A DNA stretch of 64,000 bases from Clostridiales bacterium (GCA_015056045.1 SVGZ01000009.1:1-64000); one strand, 5' to 3'; shown: positions 34,232 through 43,050, numbered from the stretch's first letter. Notes: generated by a model from the letters alone, not told the origin. Program-made: numbers and translations.

Positions 34232-34837
34232 TTAACAGCAGCGCAGCGTACTGCAAAGGCAATCCGCGCACATGATACCTGTACAGATATCGCAGGCATC
34301 GCAATCGCTTCTCTGCGAAGAACCTGTTCCGTAATAGTTGCGGTAACCGCCGAAGCTGCTGACACTCTGATAAGCCTGTCTGTAGCGCATATTATTCGGG
34401 TCCATGCGAACGGCAAGCTCAAGCTCACGCCTTGCCGCATCAAACCACTGCTGACGCATATAGATGATGCCCTTCAGGTAATGCCACTCTGCATCGCGGT
34501 CTGCCATTCGCTCAAGAATGGCATCTGCTGCTGCGATATTACCGTTATTGATATAGGCATAGACCTGTGCATATTTCGGGTCAGGCTGACCCTGATAGCC
34601 TTCATAATTGCTGTATGCACCGCCGCCATAAGAACCTCCGCTGCTCTTTCCGCTGCGGATCGCCTGAATTTCGTCATAAGCGGCGTTGATCTGTTTGATT
34701 TTTTCCGTCGCACGGGCTTTCTGCACCGGATCCTGAAATTTATCCGGATGATTCTGTTTGACAAGGTTTCTGTATGCTCTTTTTACTTCGTCATCCGAAG
34801 CACTGCTTTCTACGCCAAGGACCTTATAGGGATCCAT
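34232..34837 (-). CDS. J-domain protein with Cys-rich C-terminus
   Basis: The 201-residue protein has an N-terminal J domain (1-62) with the HPD motif (KQNHPDKF), a Gly/Tyr/Ser linker, a TPR-like stretch (about 85-155; WHYLKGIIYMRQQWFDAARRE in part), and a C-terminal tail with seven cysteines (CDACDIC, CADCLC, RCC). The tail may bind metal. The same architecture is widespread in Clostridia. It overlaps the upstream DUF5685 gene by 14 bp. Confidence 0.88.
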   Translation of the reverse strand: MDPYKVLGVESSASDDEVKRAYRNLVKQNHPDKFQDPVQKARATEKIKQINAAYDEIQAIRSGKSSGGSYGGGAYSNYEGYQGQPDPKYAQVYAYINNGNIAAADAILERMADRDAEWHYLKGIIYMRQQWFDAARRELELAVRMDPNNMRYRQAYQSVSSFGGYRNYYGTGSSQRSDCDACDICTGIMCADCLCSTLRCC

Positions 34838-35660
34838 TTTTTCCTCCGTTTAATACTCTTTTTGTTGTCTTATGGATCGAATCCATGATGACATTTTCAA
34901 TGATGCCTTTATTTTTTAACAGTTCGAGCCGTGATAAGGCACGCACAGCCGCATTTGCCGAAGCATAGAGATTGTATTCCGCTGCTGCTTTTGTCGCTTC
35001 TTTATCATCGCCGAATTTTTTCAGAAAAACATTGTAGCGATTCTTTTCCCTGTCGCTTTCCATATCGTCATAGGCATCGACAAGGTATAGCCAGCGACCG
35101 AGAGAATAGCCCATTTCGTATAACGAGATCGCATCGACAGGATCGAGTTCCTGCATGATCAGCCCGAGCATTTTCGCAAAAGTATCGGCGACTTCATCGA
35201 TCTCTGTGCAGCCGCTTTTTTCTTTTTCCGAAAGTTCAGCAATGCCTTCTTCCAGTTTAGCGGCAATTTCCGGGTATTTTTCTTTGGCTTTTTTATAATC
35301 CCTTCTGAACAAAACGGAAGCCGCTTTTGCTGCAGCACTGTTTTCATCCTGCACATCATCGCGGAATTTCCGATATGACAAAAGGATGTTCATCGCCGCA
35401 GCATAATCTGCGCCTTTCCCACGGATAACATAGCGCTTTTTGATGGGATGCGCAATGCAGTTTTCCTGTCTGATCTCTGCCTCATCGCCTGCTATTGCAG
35501 CGGATAAGAGATATAAAAAGACACAATCATAGCTCAAAAGGAAGCGGCTTTTTTCGGAATAGGCTTTCAGAGTTTTGCAAAGACCGCAATAATAGCCCTG
35601 AAAAACATCATATTCACGCATTTTCAGTTCAGGTTTATCGATCGTGATATAGCCAAACAA
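34824..35660 (-). CDS. DUF5685 family protein
   Basis: The 278-residue, mostly helical protein opens with the family sequence MFGYITIDKPELK and FQGYYCGLCKTLK. The Cys-x2-Cys and later CIAHP residues suggest a metal or cluster site, and the aspartate-rich helices (YLVDAYDDMESD) recall diphosphate-binding helical folds. Function unknown. It starts at a TTG (35660) preceded by AAAGGA. It is the first gene of the operon running to uvrC and nearly always precedes the J-domain gene in Clostridia as I recall. Confidence 0.85.
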   Translation of the reverse strand: MFGYITIDKPELKMREYDVFQGYYCGLCKTLKAYSEKSRFLLSYDCVFLYLLSAAIAGDEAEIRQENCIAHPIKKRYVIRGKGADYAAAMNILLSYRKFRDDVQDENSAAAKAASVLFRRDYKKAKEKYPEIAAKLEEGIAELSEKEKSGCTEIDEVADTFAKMLGLIMQELDPVDAISLYEMGYSLGRWLYLVDAYDDMESDREKNRYNVFLKKFGDDKEATKAAAEYNLYASANAAVRALSRLELLKNKGIIENVIMDSIHKTTKRVLNGGKNGSL

Positions 35661-35695
35661 CGCTGCTTTCCTTTCTTTTGCAGATTCTTTATTGT

Positions 35696-35704
35696 ATTAT
35701 AACA
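35696..35704 (-). promoter_or_regulatory. extended -10 promoter of DUF5685 operon
   Basis: Minus-strand TGTTATAAT: a consensus -10 with a TG extension, 36 bp before the TTG start. No good -35 box. Confidence 0.5.
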
Positions 35705-35752
35705 TCCACAGCAGGAAATTTCCCTTATTTCGTGCATTAATTTTCCATTTAT

Positions 35753-35780
35753 TCACATTGATGCCCAAATGACATACTAT
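35753..35780 (+). promoter_or_regulatory. sigma-E-like promoter of cotJ operon
   Basis: CATACTAT (35773-35780) matches the sporulation sigma-E -10 consensus, and TCACATT (35753-35759) is a plausible -35 element 13 bp upstream. No sigma-A promoter is evident, which fits mother-cell expression. Confidence 0.6.
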
Positions 35781-35825
35781 GAAGAGAAGGCATACTTTAT
35801 GCATTCTGAATCTGGAGGTAACAAC

Positions 35826-36062
35826 ATGGAATGTAATGAAGGAAAACCCATTCTCTTTTCCGCACTTTCTTCCGCTTCGGGATATCTGACGGATTTTTCC
35901 GACGGTTCATCCGATGCGGCTATCCTGGCAAAAAGCTACGTCGTGCCGCAGGAATATACCAACATCATGGCACCTGACAGTGCACTGATCGCAGGGACGA
36001 TGTTTTGCGATTTATATAAGCCCTATTATATCATCGAACCCAGAAACTGCGAAAAGCTTTAA
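35826..36062 (+). CDS. cotJA: spore coat associated protein CotJA
   Basis: A 78-residue protein ending in the family signature (SYVVPQEYTNIMAPDSAL, GTMFCDLYKPYY). The ATG at 35826 is chosen because GGAGGT stands 6 bp upstream; the longer frame overlaps the promoter. CotJA is a small spore-coat component made in the mother cell with CotJB and CotJC. cotJB follows after 10 bp. Confidence 0.92.
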   Translation: MECNEGKPILFSALSSASGYLTDFSDGSSDAAILAKSYVVPQEYTNIMAPDSALIAGTMFCDLYKPYYIIEPRNCEKL

Positions 36063-36072
36063 GGAGGATCCC

Positions 36073-36330
36073 ATGGTCAGCAAAGAAGAACTTCTGCAGC
36101 AGATCGCAGAGTGCGAATTTACACTTATCGATATCAACTTATTTTTAGATACACACCCCGAATGCGAACGGGCACTTTCGGATTATAACTGCTATGCACA
36201 GCAGCTTGCCGCATTGAAAAAGATGTATGAGGAAAACTACGGTCCTCTGCACAATTTCGGCAACGACACTTCCGAAGGCAGCTGGAAATGGGTCACACAG
36301 GCTTGGCCCTGGAACGAAATGGAGGGCTGA
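36073..36330 (+). CDS. cotJB: spore coat protein CotJB
   Basis: The 85-residue protein has the CotJB pattern: ELLQQIAECEFTLIDINLFL, DTHPECERALSDYN and the C-terminal WPWNE motif. It has a strong AAGGAGG ribosome binding site and is followed 3 bp later by cotJC. Confidence 0.94.
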   Translation: MVSKEELLQQIAECEFTLIDINLFLDTHPECERALSDYNCYAQQLAALKKMYEENYGPLHNFGNDTSEGSWKWVTQAWPWNEMEG

Positions 36331-36333
36331 TTT

Positions 36334-36882
36334 ATGTTTATTTATGAAAAAAGACTGATTTTTCCCGTTAAGATCAAAAAGCCCGATGTTCGCGTGGCAA
36401 AATATATCGCAACACTTTACGGCGGTGCAAACGGCGAAATTACCGCAAGCCTTTCCTACCTCAATCAGCGCTATTACATGGACGACAAGATCGTATCGGG
36501 TATTCTCACTGACATTGGGACGGAAGAACTTTCTCACGTCGAAATGCTCGGCGCTATGTTGACAGCCTGCCTGAAAAACGCGAGCCGTGACGAGATCATC
36601 AAGCACGGACTTGACAGCTGGTATGTCAACCATGGTACAGCACCCTTCCTTGCCGATTCCGATGGTTACCTTTGGAATGCGGCTTATGTCGGCACAACAG
36701 GCGACCCGATCGCAGACATCACGAACAATATGGCTGCGGAACAGAAAGCAAGAGCCGGTTATGAGGCTGTCCTCCGCCTGACAGACGATCCGGATATCAT
36801 TGCACCGCTTCGCTTCCTCCGCGAACGCGAGATCGTTCATTTCCAGCGCTTCGGCGAAGCTTTGAACAGATTGCAGGGTTAA
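36334..36882 (+). CDS. cotJC: manganese catalase-type coat protein CotJC
   Basis: The 182-residue CotJC has a ferritin-like four-helix fold. Di-metal ligands of the Mn-catalase type are visible in ELSHVEML (about 66-73) and EREIVHFQRFGEAL (about 167-180), with further glutamates in the NMAAEQKARAGYE helix. It is the structural and possibly peroxide-destroying part of the spore coat CotJ layer. It ends at a terminator shared with the convergent lipoprotein gene. Confidence 0.95.
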   Translation: MFIYEKRLIFPVKIKKPDVRVAKYIATLYGGANGEITASLSYLNQRYYMDDKIVSGILTDIGTEELSHVEMLGAMLTACLKNASRDEIIKHGLDSWYVNHGTAPFLADSDGYLWNAAYVGTTGDPIADITNNMAAEQKARAGYEAVLRLTDDPDIIAPLRFLREREIVHFQRFGEALNRLQG

Positions 36883-36896
36883 TTTTTGGCACAAAA

Positions 36897-36928
36897 AAAG
36901 GATCACTTTCGTGATCCTTTTAATTTTT
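36897..36928. terminator. bidirectional terminator after cotJC
   Basis: 10-bp stem AAAGGATCAC / GTGATCCTTT with a TTTC loop and flanking A7 and T runs. Confidence 0.88.
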
Positions 36929-36934
36929 TGCTAA

Positions 36935-38353
36935 TTAGCCGGCAACGGTTACCGCTGTGATGTGCGGGTTAACGCCTTCATACCAGTAGAGGAAGCCTTC
37001 CATATCGATGACATCACCGATCTTGAGGTTCTTAACTGCGTTGTAAACTTCTGTTGTGTTGTCGCACAGATAGCTTTCAACGGTGAACTGATATGTCTGA
37101 CCATTGAGGGAAACGAAGAAATAGAGGTCATCGCCATCCTGACCGGAACCATCCCACTTATAGAGGTAAGCGACTTCGTTGCCATCAGCATCTTTGGAAG
37201 CTTCGACTGTCATACCCTTGAAGGATACGAACTTGTTCTGGTGGTTGATGAGTTCATCTGTGCCGAGAAGAGCTGTAACATCCATAGCTTCTGCTACGAA
37301 ATTGCCGTCGATGATTTCGAATGTAGCATCAACGATTTCAACTTCGCCGGACCATTCAGCTTTGTAGCCTGTTACACGGATCTTTGTGCCGACTGTCAGC
37401 TTTTCATAATCTTCAGCGGAGCAAGCCATGTCATAGAGGAAGTATGCGCCGTCTTCATCCTGAGCGTAAACGGTAGCTTTATCTTCCCACCAGCTCTGTT
37501 TAGCCTGAACGTATGCTTCGATAACAACTTCGGAATCGAGAGCTGCTGCTGCATATTCTGCATAGGACATAACAGCAGGTGCGGAAGCTGTAACGACAAG
37601 AGATGTGATGTGCGGGTTAACGCCTTCATACCAGTAGAGGAAACCTTCCATATCGACAACGTCGCCGACCTTGAGGTTCTTAACAGCATTGTAAACTTCT
37701 GTGGAGCTGTCTGTTAAGTAGCTTTCAACTGTGAAGTTATAAACATTGCCGTTGAGGGAAACGTTGAAGTAAAGGTCATCGCCATCCTGACCGGAACCAT
37801 CCCACTTATAGAGGTAAGCAACTTCGTTGCCGTCTGCATCTGTGGAAGGAGCAACTGTCATACCCTTGAAGGATACGAACTTGTTCTGGTGAGCGATGAG
37901 TTCGTCTGTGCCGAGGAGTTCTGTAACGTCCATAGCTTCTGCGACATAGTTGCCTTCGATGATTTCAAATGTAGCATCAACGATTTCAACTTCGCCGGAC
38001 CATTCAGCTTTGTAGCCCTTGACACGGATCTTTGTGCCGACTGTGAGCTTTTCATAGTCTTCTTCGGAGCAAGCCATGTCATAGAGGAAGTATGCGCCGT
38101 TTTCATCCTGTGCATAAACGGTAGCTTTGTCTTCCCACCAGCTCTGCTTAGCCTGAACGTATGCTTCGATAACAACTTCGGAATCGAGTTCAGCTGCGGC
38201 ATATTCTTCATATGTCATAACAGCAACTTCTTCGGAAGCAGCTTCTGTCGGTTCGGCAGCAGATTCAGAGGGTTTCTCTTCTGTCTTTGCGCAGCCAACA
38301 AGGGCAAACACAAGCATCAGAGCCATGAGTAATGCTGTAAATCTTTTCATCAT
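36935..38353 (-). CDS. lipoprotein made of two tandem OB-fold-like repeats
   Basis: From the ATG pair at 38353 the protein has 472 residues. A lipoprotein signal (MALMLVFALVGC, lipidated Cys) is followed by a Glu/Ala/Ser linker and two repeats of 216 residues each, nearly identical at protein and DNA level (648-bp period). Each starts VMxYxEYAAAxLDSEVV, contains KATVYAQDE and GTKIRVxGYKAEWSGE, and ends in GDVxDMEGFLYWYEGVNPHI. The pattern (short strands, KxGDxVxxxG) resembles OB-fold domains of secreted binding proteins. Ligand unknown. AGGAG precedes the start. It is monocistronic. Confidence 0.85.
   Translation of the reverse strand: MMKRFTALLMALMLVFALVGCAKTEEKPSESAAEPTEAASEEVAVMTYEEYAAAELDSEVVIEAYVQAKQSWWEDKATVYAQDENGAYFLYDMACSEEDYEKLTVGTKIRVKGYKAEWSGEVEIVDATFEIIEGNYVAEAMDVTELLGTDELIAHQNKFVSFKGMTVAPSTDADGNEVAYLYKWDGSGQDGDDLYFNVSLNGNVYNFTVESYLTDSSTEVYNAVKNLKVGDVVDMEGFLYWYEGVNPHITSLVVTASAPAVMSYAEYAAAALDSEVVIEAYVQAKQSWWEDKATVYAQDEDGAYFLYDMACSAEDYEKLTVGTKIRVTGYKAEWSGEVEIVDATFEIIDGNFVAEAMDVTALLGTDELINHQNKFVSFKGMTVEASKDADGNEVAYLYKWDGSGQDGDDLYFFVSLNGQTYQFTVESYLCDNTTEVYNAVKNLKIGDVIDMEGFLYWYEGVNPHITAVTVAG
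36961..38220. repeat. tandem duplication, 648-bp period
   Basis: The coding sequence from about 36961-37608 recurs at about 37609-38220 with long identical blocks, e.g. the block beginning TGTGCGGGTTAACGCC at 36961 and at 37609. The in-frame unit is exactly 216 codons, which indicates a recent duplication or ongoing gene conversion. Confidence 0.9.
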
Positions 38354-38413
38354 TTTTCTCCTTTTAAAATTGTGCAAAGCACAAATTGATGAACGTGATC
38401 AAACACACATAAT

Positions 38414-38441
38414 ATTATACAACGAATTTAAAAAATATCAA
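38414..38441 (-). promoter_or_regulatory. promoter of repeat lipoprotein gene
   Basis: Minus-strand -35 TTGATA (38436-38441) and -10 TATAAT (38414-38419) with a 16-bp spacer. A TTGTGC/GCACAA mini-hairpin lies in the leader. Confidence 0.6.
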
Positions 38442-38455
38442 TTACTGTTAGTTGA

Positions 38456-40054
38456 TTACTTCGCTTTTTTATTCCTGAGGAAATCATAGCCGGCATACAG
38501 GATAATGAGAACCCATGCCGCGGCAATCGATACAAGCAAAGTTACCGCTGTTTTCGGCAATGGACCTAAATCCGTCTTGCCTCGACTGCCGTCTTCAGTG
38601 CCGAGCTGATCGAGCCTATAGAGCGAGCTGACATCATCAAAAAGCTTTTCCATATAAGCTTCATCAACAGTCTGTTTTCTTCTGACAGATTTCGTGACAT
38701 TTTCGATCATCTGCCCCGCTGCATCGCGAAGTGAGGTCGAACCGTTGAAAACAGGTGTTGTAAAGGTATTCTTTGTATTTTCGATGAGGAGCTTCGAAGC
38801 ATCGAGCTTGACATAATAATACATTTCGTCATCTTCGCCCGATCTCGAGAGATAATCCTGATATTCCGCAGAATTCTGTGCCTTTGTCGTAACGGGAACA
38901 TAGCCTTCTGTCTGTGCATAGCCGATCTGGATATCATTCGTCAGCAGATACTGTGCAAAGAGCCAGGATGCCATAACGACCTGCGGGTCTTCCTTGTTAA
39001 AAATGCAGACAGACGGACCCTGAGAGATCATCTTCGGGTTTTCCGGATCATACTGCGGGATCATGCGAACAACCGTTTCAAATTCAACGAGCTTATCTTC
39101 GCTGATATCCGAAAGCGGTGCATTCGTTCCCATCCATGTTGCACCTGCCGTAGAGTCGATCGCAAAGACGCACTGCCCTGCATTGAGGAAGTTTGCCGGA
39201 TAGCTCGAAATCTTGAAGGTCGAAAAAGCCTCTTTTTTAACATGATCAGCAATATTGAAAAGCGTTTCTTTTGTGATGTCGTTGAAGATCTCGATATCAC
39301 CGAAAACGGTCGAATAACCGGCTTCGCGCTGCTTTAAGATCTGGATCATCATGTTATCCGTAGATTTATAGATGAAGGGGATCATGACTTTCTGCCCGTT
39401 CAGGACGAAATTGCCCTGCGCATCTTTTTTGGCAGCAGCATCGGAAACTTCCCAGATGAAATCCCATGTGAGGACATCGGGAACTTCATAACCTAATTTT
39501 TCGACAAAATCTTTATTGATGTAGCAGGCCTCTGTCGAACGCATATACGGCAGCGCATAATAGGCACCGTTGACGCGGCATTCCGATAAAAACTGCGGAA
39601 CGACTTCTTCCACCGTCGGCGAATCAAACTTCAGTTCCGAACCGCCGAGACCGTATTTTTCGTTGGTAAAGAGTGCATCGAGCTCAACGACGCTGTTTTC
39701 ACCTGTTAAATAGGTGGCGATATGGTCAGGATACGTGATGCAGACGTTCGGCGTCGTGTTTGTCTGGATATTGGTGATGACATCGTTATAGATGCGGCCA
39801 TAATCCGTATAAAGGCGAAGATTGACCTTGATATTGGGGTAAAGCTCCTCAAAATCTGCGATCGCCTTTTCATATACACGGGTCTGATTGACGTTGGTAT
39901 CGTTCTTTGCCCAGAAAGTGATCTCATACTCTCTTGTTTCGTCAAAAGCCTCCGGCGCAACAAAGGCATTGGATTCATGCGAACCGTGGCAGCCCGCAAG
40001 GAAAAGCGAAGCAATACTGACAAAAACAAGTAATAAAGCGAGTTTTCTTCTCAT
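38456..40054 (-). CDS. sugar ABC transporter substrate-binding lipoprotein
   Basis: A 532-residue family 1 solute-binding protein. The lipobox is LFLAGC (Cys22), and the domain opens with YEITFWAKNDTN and VYEKAIADFEELYPNIKVN. About 100 residues beyond the normal length form a C-terminal extension that ends in LPKTA, a membrane helix and KKAK. It therefore has both a lipid anchor and a C-terminal membrane segment or sorting-like signal, which is unusual. It overlaps the permease gene by 4 bp and is the last gene of a complete CUT1 importer operon. Confidence 0.9.
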   Translation of the reverse strand: MRRKLALLLVFVSIASLFLAGCHGSHESNAFVAPEAFDETREYEITFWAKNDTNVNQTRVYEKAIADFEELYPNIKVNLRLYTDYGRIYNDVITNIQTNTTPNVCITYPDHIATYLTGENSVVELDALFTNEKYGLGGSELKFDSPTVEEVVPQFLSECRVNGAYYALPYMRSTEACYINKDFVEKLGYEVPDVLTWDFIWEVSDAAAKKDAQGNFVLNGQKVMIPFIYKSTDNMMIQILKQREAGYSTVFGDIEIFNDITKETLFNIADHVKKEAFSTFKISSYPANFLNAGQCVFAIDSTAGATWMGTNAPLSDISEDKLVEFETVVRMIPQYDPENPKMISQGPSVCIFNKEDPQVVMASWLFAQYLLTNDIQIGYAQTEGYVPVTTKAQNSAEYQDYLSRSGEDDEMYYYVKLDASKLLIENTKNTFTTPVFNGSTSLRDAAGQMIENVTKSVRRKQTVDEAYMEKLFDDVSSLYRLDQLGTEDGSRGKTDLGPLPKTAVTLLVSIAAAWVLIILYAGYDFLRNKKAK

Positions 40055-40926
40055 CCTTTTGTACCTCCTCTGGAAACGCCTTCCATGATCTTTTTCCTGA
40101 AGATAAGGAAAAGAATGATAAGCGGTACGGAAATGACAACAACAGCGGCCATCATCGCCGGGATATTTTCCCTGCCGAAGCCGTTTTCGCGGATCTCCTG
40201 AATACCGTTGGAAACGAGGAAATAGAGCTGATCATCCGTAATAAGGCGCGGCCATACATAGGAATTCCAGCATTCGATGACTTTTAAGATCGTGATCGTC
40301 ACGATCGTCGGTTTGCAGATCGGGATCATGACCTTAAAGAGATATTTGAGGTCGGAAGTTCCGTCGATCTTTGCCGCATAATAGAGCTCATCGGGGATCT
40401 GTGCGAAATTTTCCTTCAACAGATAGATATAGAATACCGAAGCGACCGAAGGCAAGATCAGACCCATGAAGGTATTGCGAAGGTTCATATCTGTGATCGT
40501 GACATAGTTTGTGATGATAACGAGTTCGTTGGGGATCATCATCAGCGCAAGGAACAGCGTAAAAGTGATGTTTTTCCCTCTGAATTCGAGCCTTGCAAAA
40601 GCATATGCCGCAAGGACAGTCACGATCAGCATGATCGCCGTTGTGGAAAGCGTAAAGATAAGCGTATTACCGAAATAGCGAGCAAGCGGAACTGCGGAAA
40701 AAGCATCGGCAAAGTTCTGCATGGTCGGCTCTGCGGTATAGAGCTGCGGAATGTATTCGCTGTTATAGGCGCTGTAACTCTTGAAAGAGGTCATAACCAT
40801 CCAGTAAAACGGGAAGAGGACCATGATCGCCCAGACAGTCAGCAAAGTATAAAGAACAGCTTTTGTGATGATGTCCTTTCTTCTTGCGTTTCGTTCGATT
40901 TTTAAATAATCCAGATTCTTTTCCAT
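40051..40926 (-). CDS. sugar ABC transporter permease, MalG type
   Basis: From the ATG at 40926 (GAGGTG upstream) the protein has 291 residues and six membrane helices. The EAA loop is YYAAKIDGTSDLKYLFKVMIPICKP. It is the second permease of the CUT1 carbohydrate importer, encoded 10 bp after the MalF-type gene. Confidence 0.93.
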   Translation of the reverse strand: MEKNLDYLKIERNARRKDIITKAVLYTLLTVWAIMVLFPFYWMVMTSFKSYSAYNSEYIPQLYTAEPTMQNFADAFSAVPLARYFGNTLIFTLSTTAIMLIVTVLAAYAFARLEFRGKNITFTLFLALMMIPNELVIITNYVTITDMNLRNTFMGLILPSVASVFYIYLLKENFAQIPDELYYAAKIDGTSDLKYLFKVMIPICKPTIVTITILKVIECWNSYVWPRLITDDQLYFLVSNGIQEIRENGFGRENIPAMMAAVVVISVPLIILFLIFRKKIMEGVSRGGTKG

Positions 40927-40936
40927 GCTTTTCACC

Positions 40937-41830
40937 TCAGCTGTAATGTACATTCTTCTTGCTGATGAGCAGGTTGATGCAGGTGATCGTCAGGATGATG
41001 ACGAAAAGGATAATCGCGGCTGCAGATGCATACGAAGGGTATCCTCCGCTGTTTCCGTAAAGCATATCATAGATATAGCCGACGATCGTATTCATTTCCG
41101 CTGCATTGAGGTCAGTTCCGAAAAGCGCAACGGCATCGCTGTAGGCTTTGAATGCACCGATAAAGCCGGTGATGATGAGATAAAACATCGTCGGCGAGAT
41201 CATCGGCAGCGTGATTTTTGTGAAAATGCGGAATTTGGATGCACCGTCCACTTTTGCCGCATTATAGAAATCTTCACGTACGGAAGCAAGCGAGCTTGTC
41301 AGCACGAGGATCTTGAACGGCATGACTGCCCAGATCGTATAGAAGCAGAGGACAAACATCTTTGCCCAATAAGGTCCGTCGATAAAATCGATCGGCGAAG
41401 CACCGATCCAGCTTAAGATCAGGTTTGCAAAACCATCTGTATAAGGTGTCTTTTTGAAAAGGATCATAAAGACGAGGCCGACAGCCAAAGTGTTGGTGAC
41501 ATAGGGCAAAAAGTAGATCGTCTGATACAGTTCGCGGAGCTTTCTGATCGAGCTTAAGCCAAGCGAAATGAGAAGCGAAATGCCTGTCGAAAGCGGAACC
41601 GTAATGATGACCAGAATGAATGTATTTTTGACAGCCTGCAGGAAATAGGGATCATGCAGGACATAATCATAGTTATAGCCGCCCACGCCAAAATAGCTCT
41701 GCGATGCGGAGTTATAGCCTTCCTCAAAAGAATAGATGAAAACATCGACCAGCGGATAGACCATAAAAACGCCTAAAAACAGCAGTGCCGGCAAGAGATA
41801 CAGCCAGGCTTTTTTGTTGTTCGTTTCCAT
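40937..41830 (-). CDS. sugar ABC transporter permease, MalF type
   Basis: A 297-residue permease with about six helices. The N-terminal LYLLPALLFLGVFMVYPL and the EAA loop FYNAAKVDGASKFRIFTKITLPM are typical of UgpA/MalF. It pairs with the MalG-type permease; the 10-bp gaps on both sides show a single transcript with the ATPase. Confidence 0.93.
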   Translation of the reverse strand: METNNKKAWLYLLPALLFLGVFMVYPLVDVFIYSFEEGYNSASQSYFGVGGYNYDYVLHDPYFLQAVKNTFILVIITVPLSTGISLLISLGLSSIRKLRELYQTIYFLPYVTNTLAVGLVFMILFKKTPYTDGFANLILSWIGASPIDFIDGPYWAKMFVLCFYTIWAVMPFKILVLTSSLASVREDFYNAAKVDGASKFRIFTKITLPMISPTMFYLIITGFIGAFKAYSDAVALFGTDLNAAEMNTIVGYIYDMLYGNSGGYPSYASAAAIILFVIILTITCINLLISKKNVHYS

Positions 41831-41840
41831 AACTTACCTC

Positions 41841-42932
41841 TTAAAAACGGATGCGTTCTTCGGTTTCCTTGCTGAAAAGGAATACTTTGTTTCTCTTCAG
41901 GTCAAAGCGGACTTTCTTATCGGCAAAATTGACCGTATTTTCGGAGCTGATAATCGAACGGATCTCTGTTCCTTCAAACTGCGGATGCTTCGAAACGACG
42001 GTGATATCTCTGCCCATGACTTCGACTTCATCGAGTTCAAAGGAAAGCGCGCCGTTTTCGGAAAGGATGAAGCCTTCCGGTCTGATCGCCGCATGAACAG
42101 GCTGATCCGGAAGATCGACTTCAAGGACAGCTTCCTCACCGATATAAAGCTTACCTTCTTTGATCTCCGCTTCAAAAACGTTGATCGGCGGAGTTCCGAG
42201 GAATTTGGCAACGAAGAGGTTGATCGGCTCATCATAAACTTCCTGCGGTTTGCCGATCTGCTGGATGACGCCTTCCTTCATGACGACGATCATATCGGAA
42301 ATGCTCATGGCTTCTTCCTGATCGTGCGTAACGAAAACGGTCGTGATCTTTGTTTCGCGCTGAATACGGCGGATCTCTTCTCTTGTCTGCAGCCTCAGGC
42401 GTGCATCGAGGTTGGATAAAGGTTCATCGAGAAGAAGGATGCGGGGCATTTTTACCAAAGCACGGGCAATGGCAACACGCTGCTGCTGTCCGCCGGAAAG
42501 CTCGCTCGGTTTTCTTTCCATGAGCTCTTCAAGCTGAACGAGTTTTGCCGCTTCGAGGGCTTTTTCTTCCATGACTTCTTTCGGGAGTTTAGCATCGCCT
42601 TTCAGGTTCTGCAGCGGGAAAAGAATATTCTGACGGACTGTCATATGCGGGTAAAGCGCATAATTCTGGAATACAAGACCGACGCCTCTGTTTTCCGCGG
42701 GAAGATCGGTTACATCATCATCGCCAAAGAAGATCCTGCCGCTTGTGGGCTTCTGCAGGCCGCTCATGAGGTTCAATGCTGTGCTTTTACCGCAGCCGGA
42801 AGGCCCCAAAAGACCGATCAGCTTACCATCGGGGATCTCAAAATTAAAATTATTGACCGCAATGACATCCTCACGGATCTTTTTATTGCGGTTCGGGAAT
42901 TTTTTTGTCATATCTTTCAGTACAACTTTCAT
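41841..42932 (-). CDS. ugpC: sugar ABC transporter ATPase, MsmX/UgpC type
   Basis: The 363-residue ATPase (ATG at 42932) has Walker A GPSGCGKSTALN, the LSGGQQQRVAIARALV signature, Walker B RILLLDEPLSNLDA and the switch His in VTHDQEEAM. The C-terminal ~125 residues form a MOI/TOBE regulatory domain (IRPEGF, GTEIRS). It energises uptake by the two permeases and binding protein downstream. The substrate is not predicted; the GH78 and rha genes make a rhamnoside or oligosaccharide plausible. Confidence 0.94.
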   Translation of the reverse strand: MKVVLKDMTKKFPNRNKKIREDVIAVNNFNFEIPDGKLIGLLGPSGCGKSTALNLMSGLQKPTSGRIFFGDDDVTDLPAENRGVGLVFQNYALYPHMTVRQNILFPLQNLKGDAKLPKEVMEEKALEAAKLVQLEELMERKPSELSGGQQQRVAIARALVKMPRILLLDEPLSNLDARLRLQTREEIRRIQRETKITTVFVTHDQEEAMSISDMIVVMKEGVIQQIGKPQEVYDEPINLFVAKFLGTPPINVFEAEIKEGKLYIGEEAVLEVDLPDQPVHAAIRPEGFILSENGALSFELDEVEVMGRDITVVSKHPQFEGTEIRSIISSENTVNFADKKVRFDLKRNKVFLFSKETEERIRF

Positions 42933-43016
42933 AATACTTATTTCCTTTCCCAATACGAGAAATTATTTTCCTTTTTGAATCAACATAATGACTCAATTTT
43001 ATTTTAATCCACGAAG

Positions 43017-43050
43017 AAAAAAGAGTCAACGCCCACTTGAGCGTGACTCT
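43017..43050 (-). terminator. terminator, copy 1 of a 34-bp repeat
   Basis: Stem AGAGTCACGC / GCGTTGACTCT-type on the minus strand, followed by T6. It ends the gene at 43063. The whole 34 bp are identical to 44063-44096. Confidence 0.8.

Noticed and set aside
35769-35825. longer cotJA frame
   Set aside because: It includes the sigma-E-like -10 region; GGAGGT before 35826 decides the start.
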